Source of the DNA: Chloracidobacterium sp.
Lineage (GTDB): Bacteria; Acidobacteriota; Blastocatellia; Pyrinomonadales; Pyrinomonadaceae
Assembly: GCA_016706275.1 (NCBI GenBank)
Contig: JADJJY010000004.1
Coordinates: 124,001 to 188,000, forward strand
Length of the DNA: 64,000 bases
Reading direction: 5' to 3'
In this document: positions 18,095 through 26,121 of the stretch, in pieces
Layout: each line of letters begins with the position of its first letter
How positions within the stretch are numbered: the stretch's first letter is position 1
The notes under the pieces: model-generated
The model's input: the letters and a program-made list of their open reading frames with translations, nothing else
Told to the model about the DNA's origin: nothing
Database searches by the model: none
Position numbers and translations under genes: made by a program

Positions 18095-18511
18095 TTAATA
18101 CTTGTTGAATGGAACATCATTGCTGTCCACCCCGTCGGCGAGGCTCCTGACGTCTTTTAGACCTTGTCCGCCCTCGGACGAATTCGCATCGTCACCCTGA
18201 ACCTCATCCCACTCGGTTTTTTCGAGGACCGGATCGATCGGCTTTTCACGCAGGTAATTTGCCTCAACAAGCGAGTCGATATTCTGCGGCAGCTTGCCCT
18301 TGTCGGCCGTATATTGGTCGATGGCCCGACGCATCTGCCAGAGATTTTCTTTCAACACCGTCTCACGAGCCTGCCTGACGCTACGTTCATAAGTCGGCAC
18401 GGCGATAGACAGCAAAATGATCATGATAAACATCGCGATCATCAGCTCAAGCAGCGAAAAGCCTTTTTGCCTTTTACCTTTTACCTTTTGCCTTGCGAAG
18501 CTACCAATCAC
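18095..18511 (-). CDS. GspG-like type II pseudopilin
   Basis: 138 residues from GTG 18511, which overlaps the previous gene by 11 bases. The prepilin site is QKG/FSLLEL, with Glu at +5, followed by a hydrophobic N-terminal helix and an alanine-poor pilin body (RRAIDQYTADKGKLPQNIDSLV; PIDPV, typical of GspG calcium-loop regions). The basic leader KVKGKRQK is encoded by a tandem GGTAAAA-like repeat (18465-18500). Likely a subunit of the secretion pseudopilus. Confidence 0.83.
   Translation of the reverse strand: MIGSFARQKVKGKRQKGFSLLELMIAMFIMIILLSIAVPTYERSVRQARETVLKENLWQMRRAIDQYTADKGKLPQNIDSLVEANYLREKPIDPVLEKTEWDEVQGDDANSSEGGQGLKDVRSLADGVDSNDVPFNKY
18465..18500. repeat. Short tandem repeat encoding a pseudopilin leader
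   Basis: Four near copies of a CTTTTRCC-type heptamer/octamer (ttttgcc, ttttacc, ttttacc, ttttgcc on the plus strand). It lies at a gene junction and supplies the Lys/Arg-rich prepilin leader of the downstream gene. Confidence 0.6.
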
Positions 18512-19163
18512 TATACTTCTCCCCGTTCATCGCCTCTCCATCTGAGGCCGACCTGACGTCAAAAACATTTACCTCGTCCCAGTTGTCCGAGTCGGCCGAT
18601 TGATACGATGATCGTAGTTTCCAGTCTTTTTCGCCGGTTATCGGATCTATGGGTATCTCACGCAGGTATACCTTGATCACCTCTTTATCTTCATTGATTT
18701 CGGTCGCCTGAGGGGATTTGTCGGTAATGCCGCTACCGCTTGTAATATTGACCCCTCGAGCACGAACGCGAACGCCTTGGACCAAAGTGTCGAGGCTCGG
18801 AGGAAAACGGTCAAGATTATCCGTCTCAAATATCTTGCAATCGTCAATGACCACGCGGCTGCGAGGATCTGCCGGCGTGTTAAATGTCGAATTAGGAGCG
18901 GTCGGATTACCGTTTGTGATCGCACCCTGCGGACACGATCCATAAGTGTCGCGTTTAAATTCGTCTATCGCACTGCGCAGCATCCGTAGTGTTTCACGTA
19001 GTTTTAGCTCCTTTTGCCGCTTTACCGAGTTTTGTGCGAGCGGGATAGTGCCGACAACCAGTATCGCCAGCACACCAAGCGTGATTATCAGCTCAAATAG
19101 GCTATATCCGCCCATCTGAATACGCTTATTTTTTATCCGGCAACCAGTCACTTTATTAGTCAA
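18501..19163 (-). CDS. Type II pseudopilin
   Basis: 220 residues from TTG 19163 (in-frame GTG 19151 or ATG 19115 are alternatives). The prepilin motif GG/YSLFEL with Glu at +5 and the hydrophobic IITLGVLAILVVGTIPLA identify the family. The body has one disulfide-capable pair (YGSCPQG and DDCKIF) and the REIPIDPITGEKDW loop seen in GspG/PulG-like proteins. It overlaps the secretin stop by 8 bases, so it is in the same operon. Confidence 0.82.
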   Translation of the reverse strand: MTNKVTGCRIKNKRIQMGGYSLFELIITLGVLAILVVGTIPLAQNSVKRQKELKLRETLRMLRSAIDEFKRDTYGSCPQGAITNGNPTAPNSTFNTPADPRSRVVIDDCKIFETDNLDRFPPSLDTLVQGVRVRARGVNITSGSGITDKSPQATEINEDKEVIKVYLREIPIDPITGEKDWKLRSSYQSADSDNWDEVNVFDVRSASDGEAMNGEKYSDW

Positions 19164-21588
19164 ATTTCAGCTTAAAGCTCTTGCCGTCAACGGTCATAAA
19201 ATTGAGCACATCGCGGTCAAAAGCGATCTCGGGCCTTCCCGCAGTAAGAGCCTCGATCTCAACGTAAGCAAAAACCCCGGCGGCGTTCGCGTCGTCTTTC
19301 GACGTCAGCGAGACATACATCTTGCCGTTCTGATTTAGGAATGGTGTTGCTAACGTATTAGCCGTCACGCCAAACACGTCGCCATACGAGACACTGCGGA
19401 CAGCGACTTTCTTAACGTCAAATTTCAGCCCCATGACAGCAGATCTAAAGTTCCCGGCACCGTCGATGAGCACTGGTATTTTCAGACGCTCACCCGCTTT
19501 CATCTCCGGCATTTCAATGCCAAATTTTGGCCCGATCGCCGGTGTCGGATCCGCCGCGACAGCATCCTGCACAACGGTTTTGACCTCATTGGTCTGTGCC
19601 GAGGCGTCAGCGGTTTGATTTAACTGCAAAGTCTTAACGCTATTATCGATAGGTTTTAGATTCGGACCATTTGGTTCGGTCGCCTTCGCCGTCGAAGATG
19701 TGGTTGCATCGGTCTTGACGTATTCCGGAGCCTCCGCCGCACGATCAGGCAACTGGACCGCCGTGTTTGTCGGCAGACGACGCATTGCCGCTAGATAATC
19801 TTGACGATCTTCCTCAACGATCATCGCCTCAAGCGAACTATTTGTCGGCACCGCGAGACTTCCCGTTGGGCGTTCGATCTCGTCCTCAGGCAAGATGGCC
19901 GGAGCACGGATCACACGCGGAGTGACCGCAATGACGATATCGACCTGACGATTGTCACGCGTCGGTGCGGTAAACAGACGCCCGAGGATCGGTATCAATC
20001 CCAGCAGCGGCAAACCCTGTTTGCCCTTGGTCTCAGTTCCCTGTGCGACGCTAGCCAGCAAAAGTGTTTTGTTGTTCTGGATTCGGGCCGTCCCCTTGAT
20101 CGTACGCTCGGTAAATGTCGGCGTCAGCGTCGATGCACCCGCGACGTCTTTTGACTCGATCTCCATCGCGACCTGCACGTCCTGATTTGGGAAAACAAGC
20201 GGCTTAAACTTTAACGTCAAACCGACTTGCTCGTAATTAATAACGTTTGAAACAACACCGCCATTACCTGTCGTCGTACCGGTTCCGGTTACAAACTGAG
20301 CACTCTGCACCGGCACACGTTGGCCGATACGAGCGGACGAATCTTCGTTATTAAAAGCATGTATCTGGGTCGAAGCGATAAGCTTGGTGTCCGATTTGCT
20401 TTGAAACGCCGACAGATTCATCGATGGCAATACAATACCGGTGGCGATCGAATACGGTAAGGCTGCTGAGGTAACTGCTCCGACCACTGTGCTCGCTAGC
20501 CCTCTAGGGCCGATACCGACCTGTCCCTGCTGCGATCCGCCAAGGCTGGTGAGCTGGCTCTGCGTGCCGATCTGGTTGCCAAACTGCAACAGGTCACTCT
20601 TATTGACCTCATAGATCGCAACATCCATCACGACCTCAGCACGGTCTTTATCCAGCGATTTGATAAGCTGGCCTATAAGCAGAATATTCTCCTGCGTATC
20701 ACGGATCGTGACACTGTTGGTCGCGTCGTCCGTAAGGACGATCGTTCCGCTACGGCCCGGCTGTGCGGGAATAGCTGTTTGGACAACTTTTGCGACATCT
20801 TTCGGGGCAGCATTTGCGAGATAAAACGTCCGCAGCACGAGCTGTTGAAACTTAACTCGCTGTGCCTGCGTCGCGACCATGATCGTTCGCGGCCCAACCT
20901 TTTGAAAGAAAAGCCCCTCTTGCAAAAATATGTAATCGAGAGCACGGGCCGGCGTCACGCCCTTTAGGTCAATATTGGTCTTACGCCCCGCCGCCTGAAA
21001 CGACTCACGGTCAAACAGGACATTTAGATCTAGATCTTTCGCCAATTCTTTAATGATCATCTGCAGATCGATACCGGTCGGAAATGACACATCACGCAAT
21101 TTTTCAAGCTTTTGCGGCATCTGCGGCTCGCCCTTGGCATTAACATAGGCGGTCGGAACGATCTTTACGGAGCCTGTTTTAGGATCAATGTCGGGCTCGG
21201 TCAGCGACTTTTGCAGCCGGACCATCCGATCCATTTCCGTTTTGGCAAGCTCATTTGTCGGATCAAATGCATATGCACGTCTAAACGCTCCGTACGCAGC
21301 AGGATAGTCCTTTTCATTCGCCGCTATCGAACCCTTCTTCATATAGAGCTGCGATGCATTGAACAATGCCCGCACCAAATGCAGCCGGTATTCAGGATTC
21401 TTAGGGCTTTCGGCAACCGCAAGCGCAAATTCCTCGACGGCGCGATCCCATTCCTCAGCAGCCTCAAACTTCATACCTTCTTTGAAATGCTTTTTGTCGT
21501 CCGCAAAGCCAAAAGCAGCCGTCGGCATCAGCATCGCGAAAACCAGTAATAATGTCACAAAAAAGGTCAGGTGCGTTGATCGTTTCAT
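19156..21588 (-). CDS. Secretin (GspD/PilQ type) with TPR N-terminus and cohesin-like C-terminus
   Basis: 810 residues. A signal peptide (about 1-27) is followed by TPR-like helices (about 30-140), a secretin N-terminal domain (LRDVSFPTGIDLQMIIKELA, about 165-230), and N1-like repeats (FYLANAAPKDVAKVVQ; DDATNSVTIRDTQENILLI). The gated-pore domain (about 430-600) carries VPVQSAQFVTG, YEQVGLTLKFKP and GLPLLGLIPILGRLF. After a linker comes a cohesin-like beta domain (about 685-810). It forms an outer-membrane channel. The TPR and cohesin additions are not part of classical GspD. First gene of the operon. Confidence 0.88.
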   Translation of the reverse strand: MKRSTHLTFFVTLLLVFAMLMPTAAFGFADDKKHFKEGMKFEAAEEWDRAVEEFALAVAESPKNPEYRLHLVRALFNASQLYMKKGSIAANEKDYPAAYGAFRRAYAFDPTNELAKTEMDRMVRLQKSLTEPDIDPKTGSVKIVPTAYVNAKGEPQMPQKLEKLRDVSFPTGIDLQMIIKELAKDLDLNVLFDRESFQAAGRKTNIDLKGVTPARALDYIFLQEGLFFQKVGPRTIMVATQAQRVKFQQLVLRTFYLANAAPKDVAKVVQTAIPAQPGRSGTIVLTDDATNSVTIRDTQENILLIGQLIKSLDKDRAEVVMDVAIYEVNKSDLLQFGNQIGTQSQLTSLGGSQQGQVGIGPRGLASTVVGAVTSAALPYSIATGIVLPSMNLSAFQSKSDTKLIASTQIHAFNNEDSSARIGQRVPVQSAQFVTGTGTTTGNGGVVSNVINYEQVGLTLKFKPLVFPNQDVQVAMEIESKDVAGASTLTPTFTERTIKGTARIQNNKTLLLASVAQGTETKGKQGLPLLGLIPILGRLFTAPTRDNRQVDIVIAVTPRVIRAPAILPEDEIERPTGSLAVPTNSSLEAMIVEEDRQDYLAAMRRLPTNTAVQLPDRAAEAPEYVKTDATTSSTAKATEPNGPNLKPIDNSVKTLQLNQTADASAQTNEVKTVVQDAVAADPTPAIGPKFGIEMPEMKAGERLKIPVLIDGAGNFRSAVMGLKFDVKKVAVRSVSYGDVFGVTANTLATPFLNQNGKMYVSLTSKDDANAAGVFAYVEIEALTAGRPEIAFDRDVLNFMTVDGKSFKLKFD

Positions 21589-21727
21589 ATTGATATCGGC
21601 AGTTTCCGAAAAACAAACTGTGTAAATCCACTAATAGCCAGAGATTAACACGCCGTCCGGAGGGCAAAGTTTCAAAAAAATCCAGGTTAATTTTCGGTTT
21701 ATTAGGCGGAAATTGCAACTCAAAAAG

Positions 21728-21780
21728 CTCCCCTCCTTACCAAGGAGGGGTGGCAGCCGTTTCGGCTGACGGGGTGGTTC
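21728..21780. repeat. REP-like double hairpin
   Basis: CCCCTCCTT/AAGGAGGGG (9-bp stem, 3-base loop) followed by GGTGG, then CAGCC/GGCTG (5-bp stem), then ACGGGGTGGTT. The two-hairpin layout with a GGGGTGG repeat resembles REP elements mobilised by REP-associated transposases. It lies between cinA and the secretin gene. No transposase is in the window. Confidence 0.6.
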
Positions 21781-21797
21781 TTTCGTAGGTCACCGAA

Positions 21798-23033
21798 CTA
21801 CTTTAATTGTCTACGCAGATAATCAAGCGCGGCTTGACTGGAACGCCACCGGATCAAGTATCGGTCGCCCGGCAGCACGAGCTTCGCAGATTTAACGACC
21901 GTTGCCCCTGCATAACCGATAAATACGGTCCCGACGGGCTTTTCGTCAGATCCGCCATCCGGCCCGGCAATGCCCGTGATCGAGATCGCATGGTCGGTTC
22001 CTGCATATTTCCTCATCCCGGCGGCCATCGCCTCGGCACACTCGGCACTGACAGCACCGTGTTGCTCTAAGATCTCAGCAGACAATCCGAGAGTCCGCAT
22101 TTTCGCCTCGTTGGAATAAGTGATCGCACCTTCCATAAAGTACGCCGACGATCCCGGCACATCCGTCAATCGCTGGCCGATCAGTCCGCCGGTACAACTT
22201 TCTGCGACGGAGAGCGTCTCGCCGCGTTGTTTCAGCTGCGATCCGACGACCTGTTCCATCGTTTCGCCGTCGGTCGAAAATACCGCCTTTCCAAGCGCCG
22301 CAGCCAGTTCATCGGCGAGCTTATCCGCCGTGGCTTTTGAGACGTCGGCATTGTCCGAGCGGGCCGCAACGTGTATCTCGACCTCGCTTTTGTTAAACAA
22401 AACGGACGTCTGCACATCTTTATAGGACGTATATATCGGAGCCGCGATCTCATCGACCGCCGATTCGCCGAGCCCCGAGACACGCAAAATACGTCGTCTT
22501 ACATAAACCTCACCGGCAACAGCTTTTAACTTTGGGAAAACATGAGCCGTGAACATCGCCTGGTTTTCGCGCGGAGGTCCCGGAAGAATTGCAAGTATCT
22601 TGCCGTCGATCTCGGCCATCATCCCAACCGCCGAACCATTCGGATTTGGCAAAATGTCCGCACCATCGATCACATAAGCCTGACGCTTATTGATCTCAGG
22701 CATCTCGCGTCCCCAAGCCTTAAACCGCTCACGCAAATGCGCCTCGATATCGTCGTGATAGACCAATTTCCGGCCGATCGCATTCGCCGTAAATTGCCGC
22801 GTAATATCGTCCTCAGTCGGGCCAAGGCCGCCCGTCGTTATCACAATATCCGACCGCCGCAAAGCATCGCTCACCGCCTCCTCAAGCCGCGCGCCGTCAT
22901 CACCGACCACGGTCTTGAGCATGACCTCGATGCCAATATTATTAAGCTCACGCGTCAGCCACAGACTGTTCGTATCAGTCTTATCCGGCGTCAAAAGCTC
23001 TGAGCCAATAGCAATAACTTCTGCTGATAACAT
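21798..23033 (-). CDS. cinA: CinA-like protein (nicotinamide mononucleotide deamidase domain)
   Basis: 411 residues with both domains of full-length CinA. The N-terminal MoCF-like domain (about 1-170: AEVIAIGSELLTPDKTDTNS, ITTGGLGPTEDD, LPGPPRE) has ADP-ribose pyrophosphatase activity in homologues. The C-terminal PncC domain (about 255-411: LSVAESCTGGLIGQRLTDVPGSS, GIAGPDGG) deamidates nicotinamide mononucleotide, recycling NAD. It is the last of three co-oriented genes (coaBC, uracil-DNA glycosylase, cinA). Confidence 0.92.
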   Translation of the reverse strand: MLSAEVIAIGSELLTPDKTDTNSLWLTRELNNIGIEVMLKTVVGDDGARLEEAVSDALRRSDIVITTGGLGPTEDDITRQFTANAIGRKLVYHDDIEAHLRERFKAWGREMPEINKRQAYVIDGADILPNPNGSAVGMMAEIDGKILAILPGPPRENQAMFTAHVFPKLKAVAGEVYVRRRILRVSGLGESAVDEIAAPIYTSYKDVQTSVLFNKSEVEIHVAARSDNADVSKATADKLADELAAALGKAVFSTDGETMEQVVGSQLKQRGETLSVAESCTGGLIGQRLTDVPGSSAYFMEGAITYSNEAKMRTLGLSAEILEQHGAVSAECAEAMAAGMRKYAGTDHAISITGIAGPDGGSDEKPVGTVFIGYAGATVVKSAKLVLPGDRYLIRWRSSQAALDYLRRQLK

Positions 23034-23038
23034 AAGAG

Positions 23039-23125
23039 TTTTAGCCCACTAAATAAGCGAAAGGACGCGAAAAAGATTTCGGCATTCCTTCTAATTTTCG
23101 TATGTTTCGCGCGTTTCGGGGGCAA
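23039..23125. repeat. Degenerate inverted repeat of the GCGAAA family
   Basis: AAGCGAAAGGACGCGAAA on the left is mirrored by TTTCGCGCGTTTCGGGG on the right, with an AT-rich centre. It fills the whole gap between the uracil-DNA glycosylase stop and the cinA start. Confidence 0.5.
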
Positions 23126-23126
23126 A

Positions 23127-24104
23127 TCATCCTTGGGTATTGAGATAGTCGCGGACGATCTTCATATCTTCCCAGACCTCGCGTTTTTTGTGCGGGTCGC
23201 GAAGCAGATATGCCGGGTGAAATGTCGGCATCACTTTGACACCGAGATAGTCGTGAAAATGTCCGCGGAGCTTGCCGATCGGCACTTTGGTTTCGAGCAG
23301 ATTCTGCGCAGCGGTCGCTCCGAGAACGACGATTACCTTAGGCCTGACGACCGCAACTTCACGTTTTAGATATGGCTTGCACGCAATAGTCTCATCCGTT
23401 TCCGGCGCACGATTGCCCGGCGGGCGGCAGCGATTGATGTTGCCGATAAAAACATCGTCACGCGTGAGTCCGATGCTCTCAATGATCTTGGTCAAAAGCT
23501 GTCCCGCACGTCCGACAAACGGCTTGCCCTGCTCATCCTCATCCGCCCCCGGAGCCTCGCCGACAAACATCAGATCGGCGTTAAAATTTCCTGTGCTATT
23601 AACAACCTTTGACCGTCCAAGCTCGCTCAGTTTACACCGCGTACAATCCGGCCCGATCTCCGCCCGGATCTGCTCAATTGTCTCGGTCGGTTCCGGTAGC
23701 ATCGGCAATTCGACAGTATTTAATATGATAGGGGCATTTTCCATTTCGATTGGTCCACCCTGGTCCACCTTGGTCCGGACCGGACCAGAACCGGAGAGTT
23801 TTGATAATGATGGCAGTGACGCAAGCCGCGAACCGGCGGGTTTTGTTTCGGGCGGTTTGGCATTTGCTGGCTTGATATTGGGAACTTGAGATCTGAGGTT
23901 TGAAATTGCATCAGGCTTTGAAATTTCAGATCTCAAATTTGAAATTTGCAGGGGTTCGCGGCTTTCCGTTTTTAATTCTTCATTCTCAACTCTCAACTCT
24001 CCACAAAATTCCAACGTCTCAACCCCAAGCTCCTGTAAATACAGCACTTGCTCACGCACATCGGCTATTAACTCAGTGATCTCTGTGTTCTCGGTGGCTG
24101 GCAT
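23127..24104 (-). CDS. Family 4 uracil-DNA glycosylase with a long N-terminal linker
   Basis: Removes uracil from DNA; an iron-sulfur enzyme. The catalytic domain is residues about 135-325: TRCKLSELGRSKVV (two of the cluster cysteines), the active-site motif GEAPGADEDEQGKPFVGRAG, NINRCRPPGNRAP (a further cysteine), and the C-terminal MPTFHPAYLLR. The enzyme domain of about 195 residues is normal, but it is preceded by some 120 residues of low-complexity linker encoded by repeat-like DNA (23750-24005). The gene overlaps coaBC by one base. Confidence 0.9.
   Translation of the reverse strand: MPATENTEITELIADVREQVLYLQELGVETLEFCGELRVENEELKTESREPLQISNLRSEISKPDAISNLRSQVPNIKPANAKPPETKPAGSRLASLPSLSKLSGSGPVRTKVDQGGPIEMENAPIILNTVELPMLPEPTETIEQIRAEIGPDCTRCKLSELGRSKVVNSTGNFNADLMFVGEAPGADEDEQGKPFVGRAGQLLTKIIESIGLTRDDVFIGNINRCRPPGNRAPETDETIACKPYLKREVAVVRPKVIVVLGATAAQNLLETKVPIGKLRGHFHDYLGVKVMPTFHPAYLLRDPHKKREVWEDMKIVRDYLNTQG
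23750..24005. repeat. Repeat-derived linker inside the uracil-DNA glycosylase gene
   Basis: Three repeat types lie in frame: GGTCCACC copies with a GGTCCGGACC palindrome (23750-23794), AT-rich GAAATTTCAGATCTCAAATTT-type units (23881-23950, given here by position; core AAATTTCAGATCTCAAAT), and TCTCAACTC copies (23985-24002). Together they encode most of the non-conserved N-terminal linker. Confidence 0.6.
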
Positions 24105-25333
24105 TATCCTTTTCGCAGGCGGACTATCTCGTCCAATATCCGATCCGCCATTTCGCGTTTTGACATTAACGGCAATTCGATCTCGCCGCCCGATCGGGTC
24201 AGGATTGTCGCAATATTCGTGTCGGTATTAAATCCGGCGCCGGCTTTTGTAATGTCGTTGGCGACAACCAGATCAAGGCCTTTCTTTTCAATTTTTGAAC
24301 GCGCATAGCCAACGACATCATTGGTCTCAGCAGCAAAACCAACGACAAGCATTCCGTCGCGGCGGTTTTTCGAAACCTCGGACAAAATATCCGGCGTCTT
24401 TTTGAGTTCGAGCGTCATCACATCGCGGCCGTCTTTTTTGATCTTCGCATCCGCAGCATTTGCCGGAGCATAATCGGCAACCGCTGCCGCACCGACAAAA
24501 ACAGTCGCATTTGCGATCTCACCTTTGACGGCCGTGTGCATATCTTCGGCGGAAACGGCACGGATGACATTTACGTTCGCGGGCGGCTCGACCGTCGTCA
24601 CACCCGCAACAACAGTGACCTTTGCCCCTCTAGTAGCGGCAGCCTCAGCAACTGCAAATCCCATCTTGCCCGATGAGTGATTTGAGATGAAGCGGACAGG
24701 GTCGATGGCCTCTCGGGTGCCACCGACAGTGATCAGAAAATGTTCACTCCTGAGGTCATGGGTATTTGTTTCCCCTACTCCTCTACTCCCCAACTCCCCC
24801 ACTAACGCGAGAGCCTGTCTCACAATATTCTCAACATCCTCAAGCTTCCCCGTCCCGACCGTTTTACACGCAAGCTCACCCGCCACAGGCTCGACAAAAT
24901 AAACACCATCCGCCTTTAACTGTGTGACATTTCGCTGGGTCGCGGGCTGTTCCCACATCGTGGTATTCATCGCCGGAGCGACCATGACCATTGCTGTCGT
25001 CGCAAGATATGTTGAGGACAGAAAATCATCCGCAACACCATTCGCAAATTTACCGATAATATTCGCCGTCGCCGGGACGATCAGCAGCAGGTCGATCTCT
25101 TGTGAAAAATTGATATGGGCGATCGGATCGGGATTTTCAGGGTCGTAATCGTCAACAATCACGTGCTTGTCAGTCAGAGCCCGAAACGTCAGCGGCTGGA
25201 CAAACTCAGTTGCATGCCGCGTCATCGCCACCGAGACATCGCAATCCGCCTTTTGCAGCAGCCGCAAAACCTCGACAGCCTTATAAGCCGCGATCCCGCC
25301 CGTCACCCCTAAACCTATGCGATATTTCGCCAT
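24104..25333 (-). CDS. coaBC: Bifunctional phosphopantothenoylcysteine decarboxylase/phosphopantothenate-cysteine ligase
   Basis: Two steps of coenzyme A synthesis. The flavin-binding CoaC half (about 1-180) has GVTGGIAAYKA, the active-site region HINFSQEIDL and PAMNTTMWEQPATQRN. The CoaB half (about 200-409) has ITVGGTREAIDPVRFISNHSSGKMG and the AAVADYAP / KIKKDG motifs. The linker between the halves (about 180-200, ELGSRGVGETNTHD) is encoded by a GGGGAGT-type repeat. 409 residues is normal. The start is ATG 25333, with divergent transcription upstream. Confidence 0.94.
   Translation of the reverse strand: MAKYRIGLGVTGGIAAYKAVEVLRLLQKADCDVSVAMTRHATEFVQPLTFRALTDKHVIVDDYDPENPDPIAHINFSQEIDLLLIVPATANIIGKFANGVADDFLSSTYLATTAMVMVAPAMNTTMWEQPATQRNVTQLKADGVYFVEPVAGELACKTVGTGKLEDVENIVRQALALVGELGSRGVGETNTHDLRSEHFLITVGGTREAIDPVRFISNHSSGKMGFAVAEAAATRGAKVTVVAGVTTVEPPANVNVIRAVSAEDMHTAVKGEIANATVFVGAAAVADYAPANAADAKIKKDGRDVMTLELKKTPDILSEVSKNRRDGMLVVGFAAETNDVVGYARSKIEKKGLDLVVANDITKAGAGFNTDTNIATILTRSGGEIELPLMSKREMADRILDEIVRLRKG
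24772..24803. repeat. GGGGAGT-type tandem repeat inside coaBC
   Basis: On the minus strand, near-tandem copies of GGGGAGT/GAGTAGG. It encodes the interdomain linker. A related tract (GGGAGTGGGGGAGTGGG) occurs in the PcrA gene near 40633-40652. Confidence 0.6.
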
Positions 25334-25391
25334 ACGAGAAAAGTCTACACCACATTACTTTCCAATGGTAGAATTGCGAGAGGTTCAGAAT

Positions 25392-26084
25392 ATGGCTGTA
25401 GGAAAAACATATTGGGCAATGTTCGTGTTAATGTTGCTGTCCTCAGGATCTCTCGCTCAGAGATCTCCCTTGGTGGTCTCTGGTGCAATAACAGGAGTAA
25501 AGGTCGAAGGGCCTCTGGTCTTTACTCCTTTTGATATAAATGACCCAAAATATCCTTATGAAAGAAAAGATCCCTATTTCGACGTCACAGTAAAATTACA
25601 GTACTGTAATCACGGCGAAGTTGCCTTGATAGTTCCCATGAGCAGCTCTTTTCCCAACGAAAAAAAGAAGATCCTTTTTCTTGAGTTACCGTCAACCGAC
25701 AGTAAAGTGTCTGAGGCAGTTAGCGGCTTCGTCTATTCCGGAGGACGCGATCCGATGCCCGGGTTCATTGATGAGTTGGGTAAGCCGGAACCGTCACGCT
25801 ATCGATTTGCAATAATCGAAGCAGGGCAATGTTATGAATCGGGTGATCGAATCTCTATTAAGTCTGGATATAAATTGGAAGTTCAGCCAAATGTTGATAA
25901 ACGGCGTGCTCCAATCGAATTAGCGATACCTGAACATTCATATTTCAAGCTTCAGTACGTTCTTTCAATGAAAGATTCGCTTCCTGTATCTGAGGCAAAA
26001 CAACGCTGGAGTAAATTCGGCAAACTCCTGACCAACGCCGACGGGGATTTCGTGCTCGAAACGGAATTTATTATCAATAAATAA
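25392..26084 (+). CDS. Exported protein of unknown function
   Basis: About 230 residues from ATG 25392, chosen because it has GAGAGG 8-15 bases upstream and begins a signal peptide (MFVLMLLSSGSLAQ). The body has an immunoglobulin-like or DUF-type beta pattern (YFDVTVKLQYCNHGEVALIV; YKLEVQPNVDKR) and only two Cys after the signal. No family recognised. The gene is richer in A/T than its neighbours and has no partner on its strand for 1.4 kb, so it may have been acquired separately. Confidence 0.65.
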   Translation: MAVGKTYWAMFVLMLLSSGSLAQRSPLVVSGAITGVKVEGPLVFTPFDINDPKYPYERKDPYFDVTVKLQYCNHGEVALIVPMSSSFPNEKKKILFLELPSTDSKVSEAVSGFVYSGGRDPMPGFIDELGKPEPSRYRFAIIEAGQCYESGDRISIKSGYKLEVQPNVDKRRAPIELAIPEHSYFKLQYVLSMKDSLPVSEAKQRWSKFGKLLTNADGDFVLETEFIINK

Positions 26085-26121
26085 GGGATCAGACTCTTAA
26101 TTACGACGGGAACTTCCGTCG

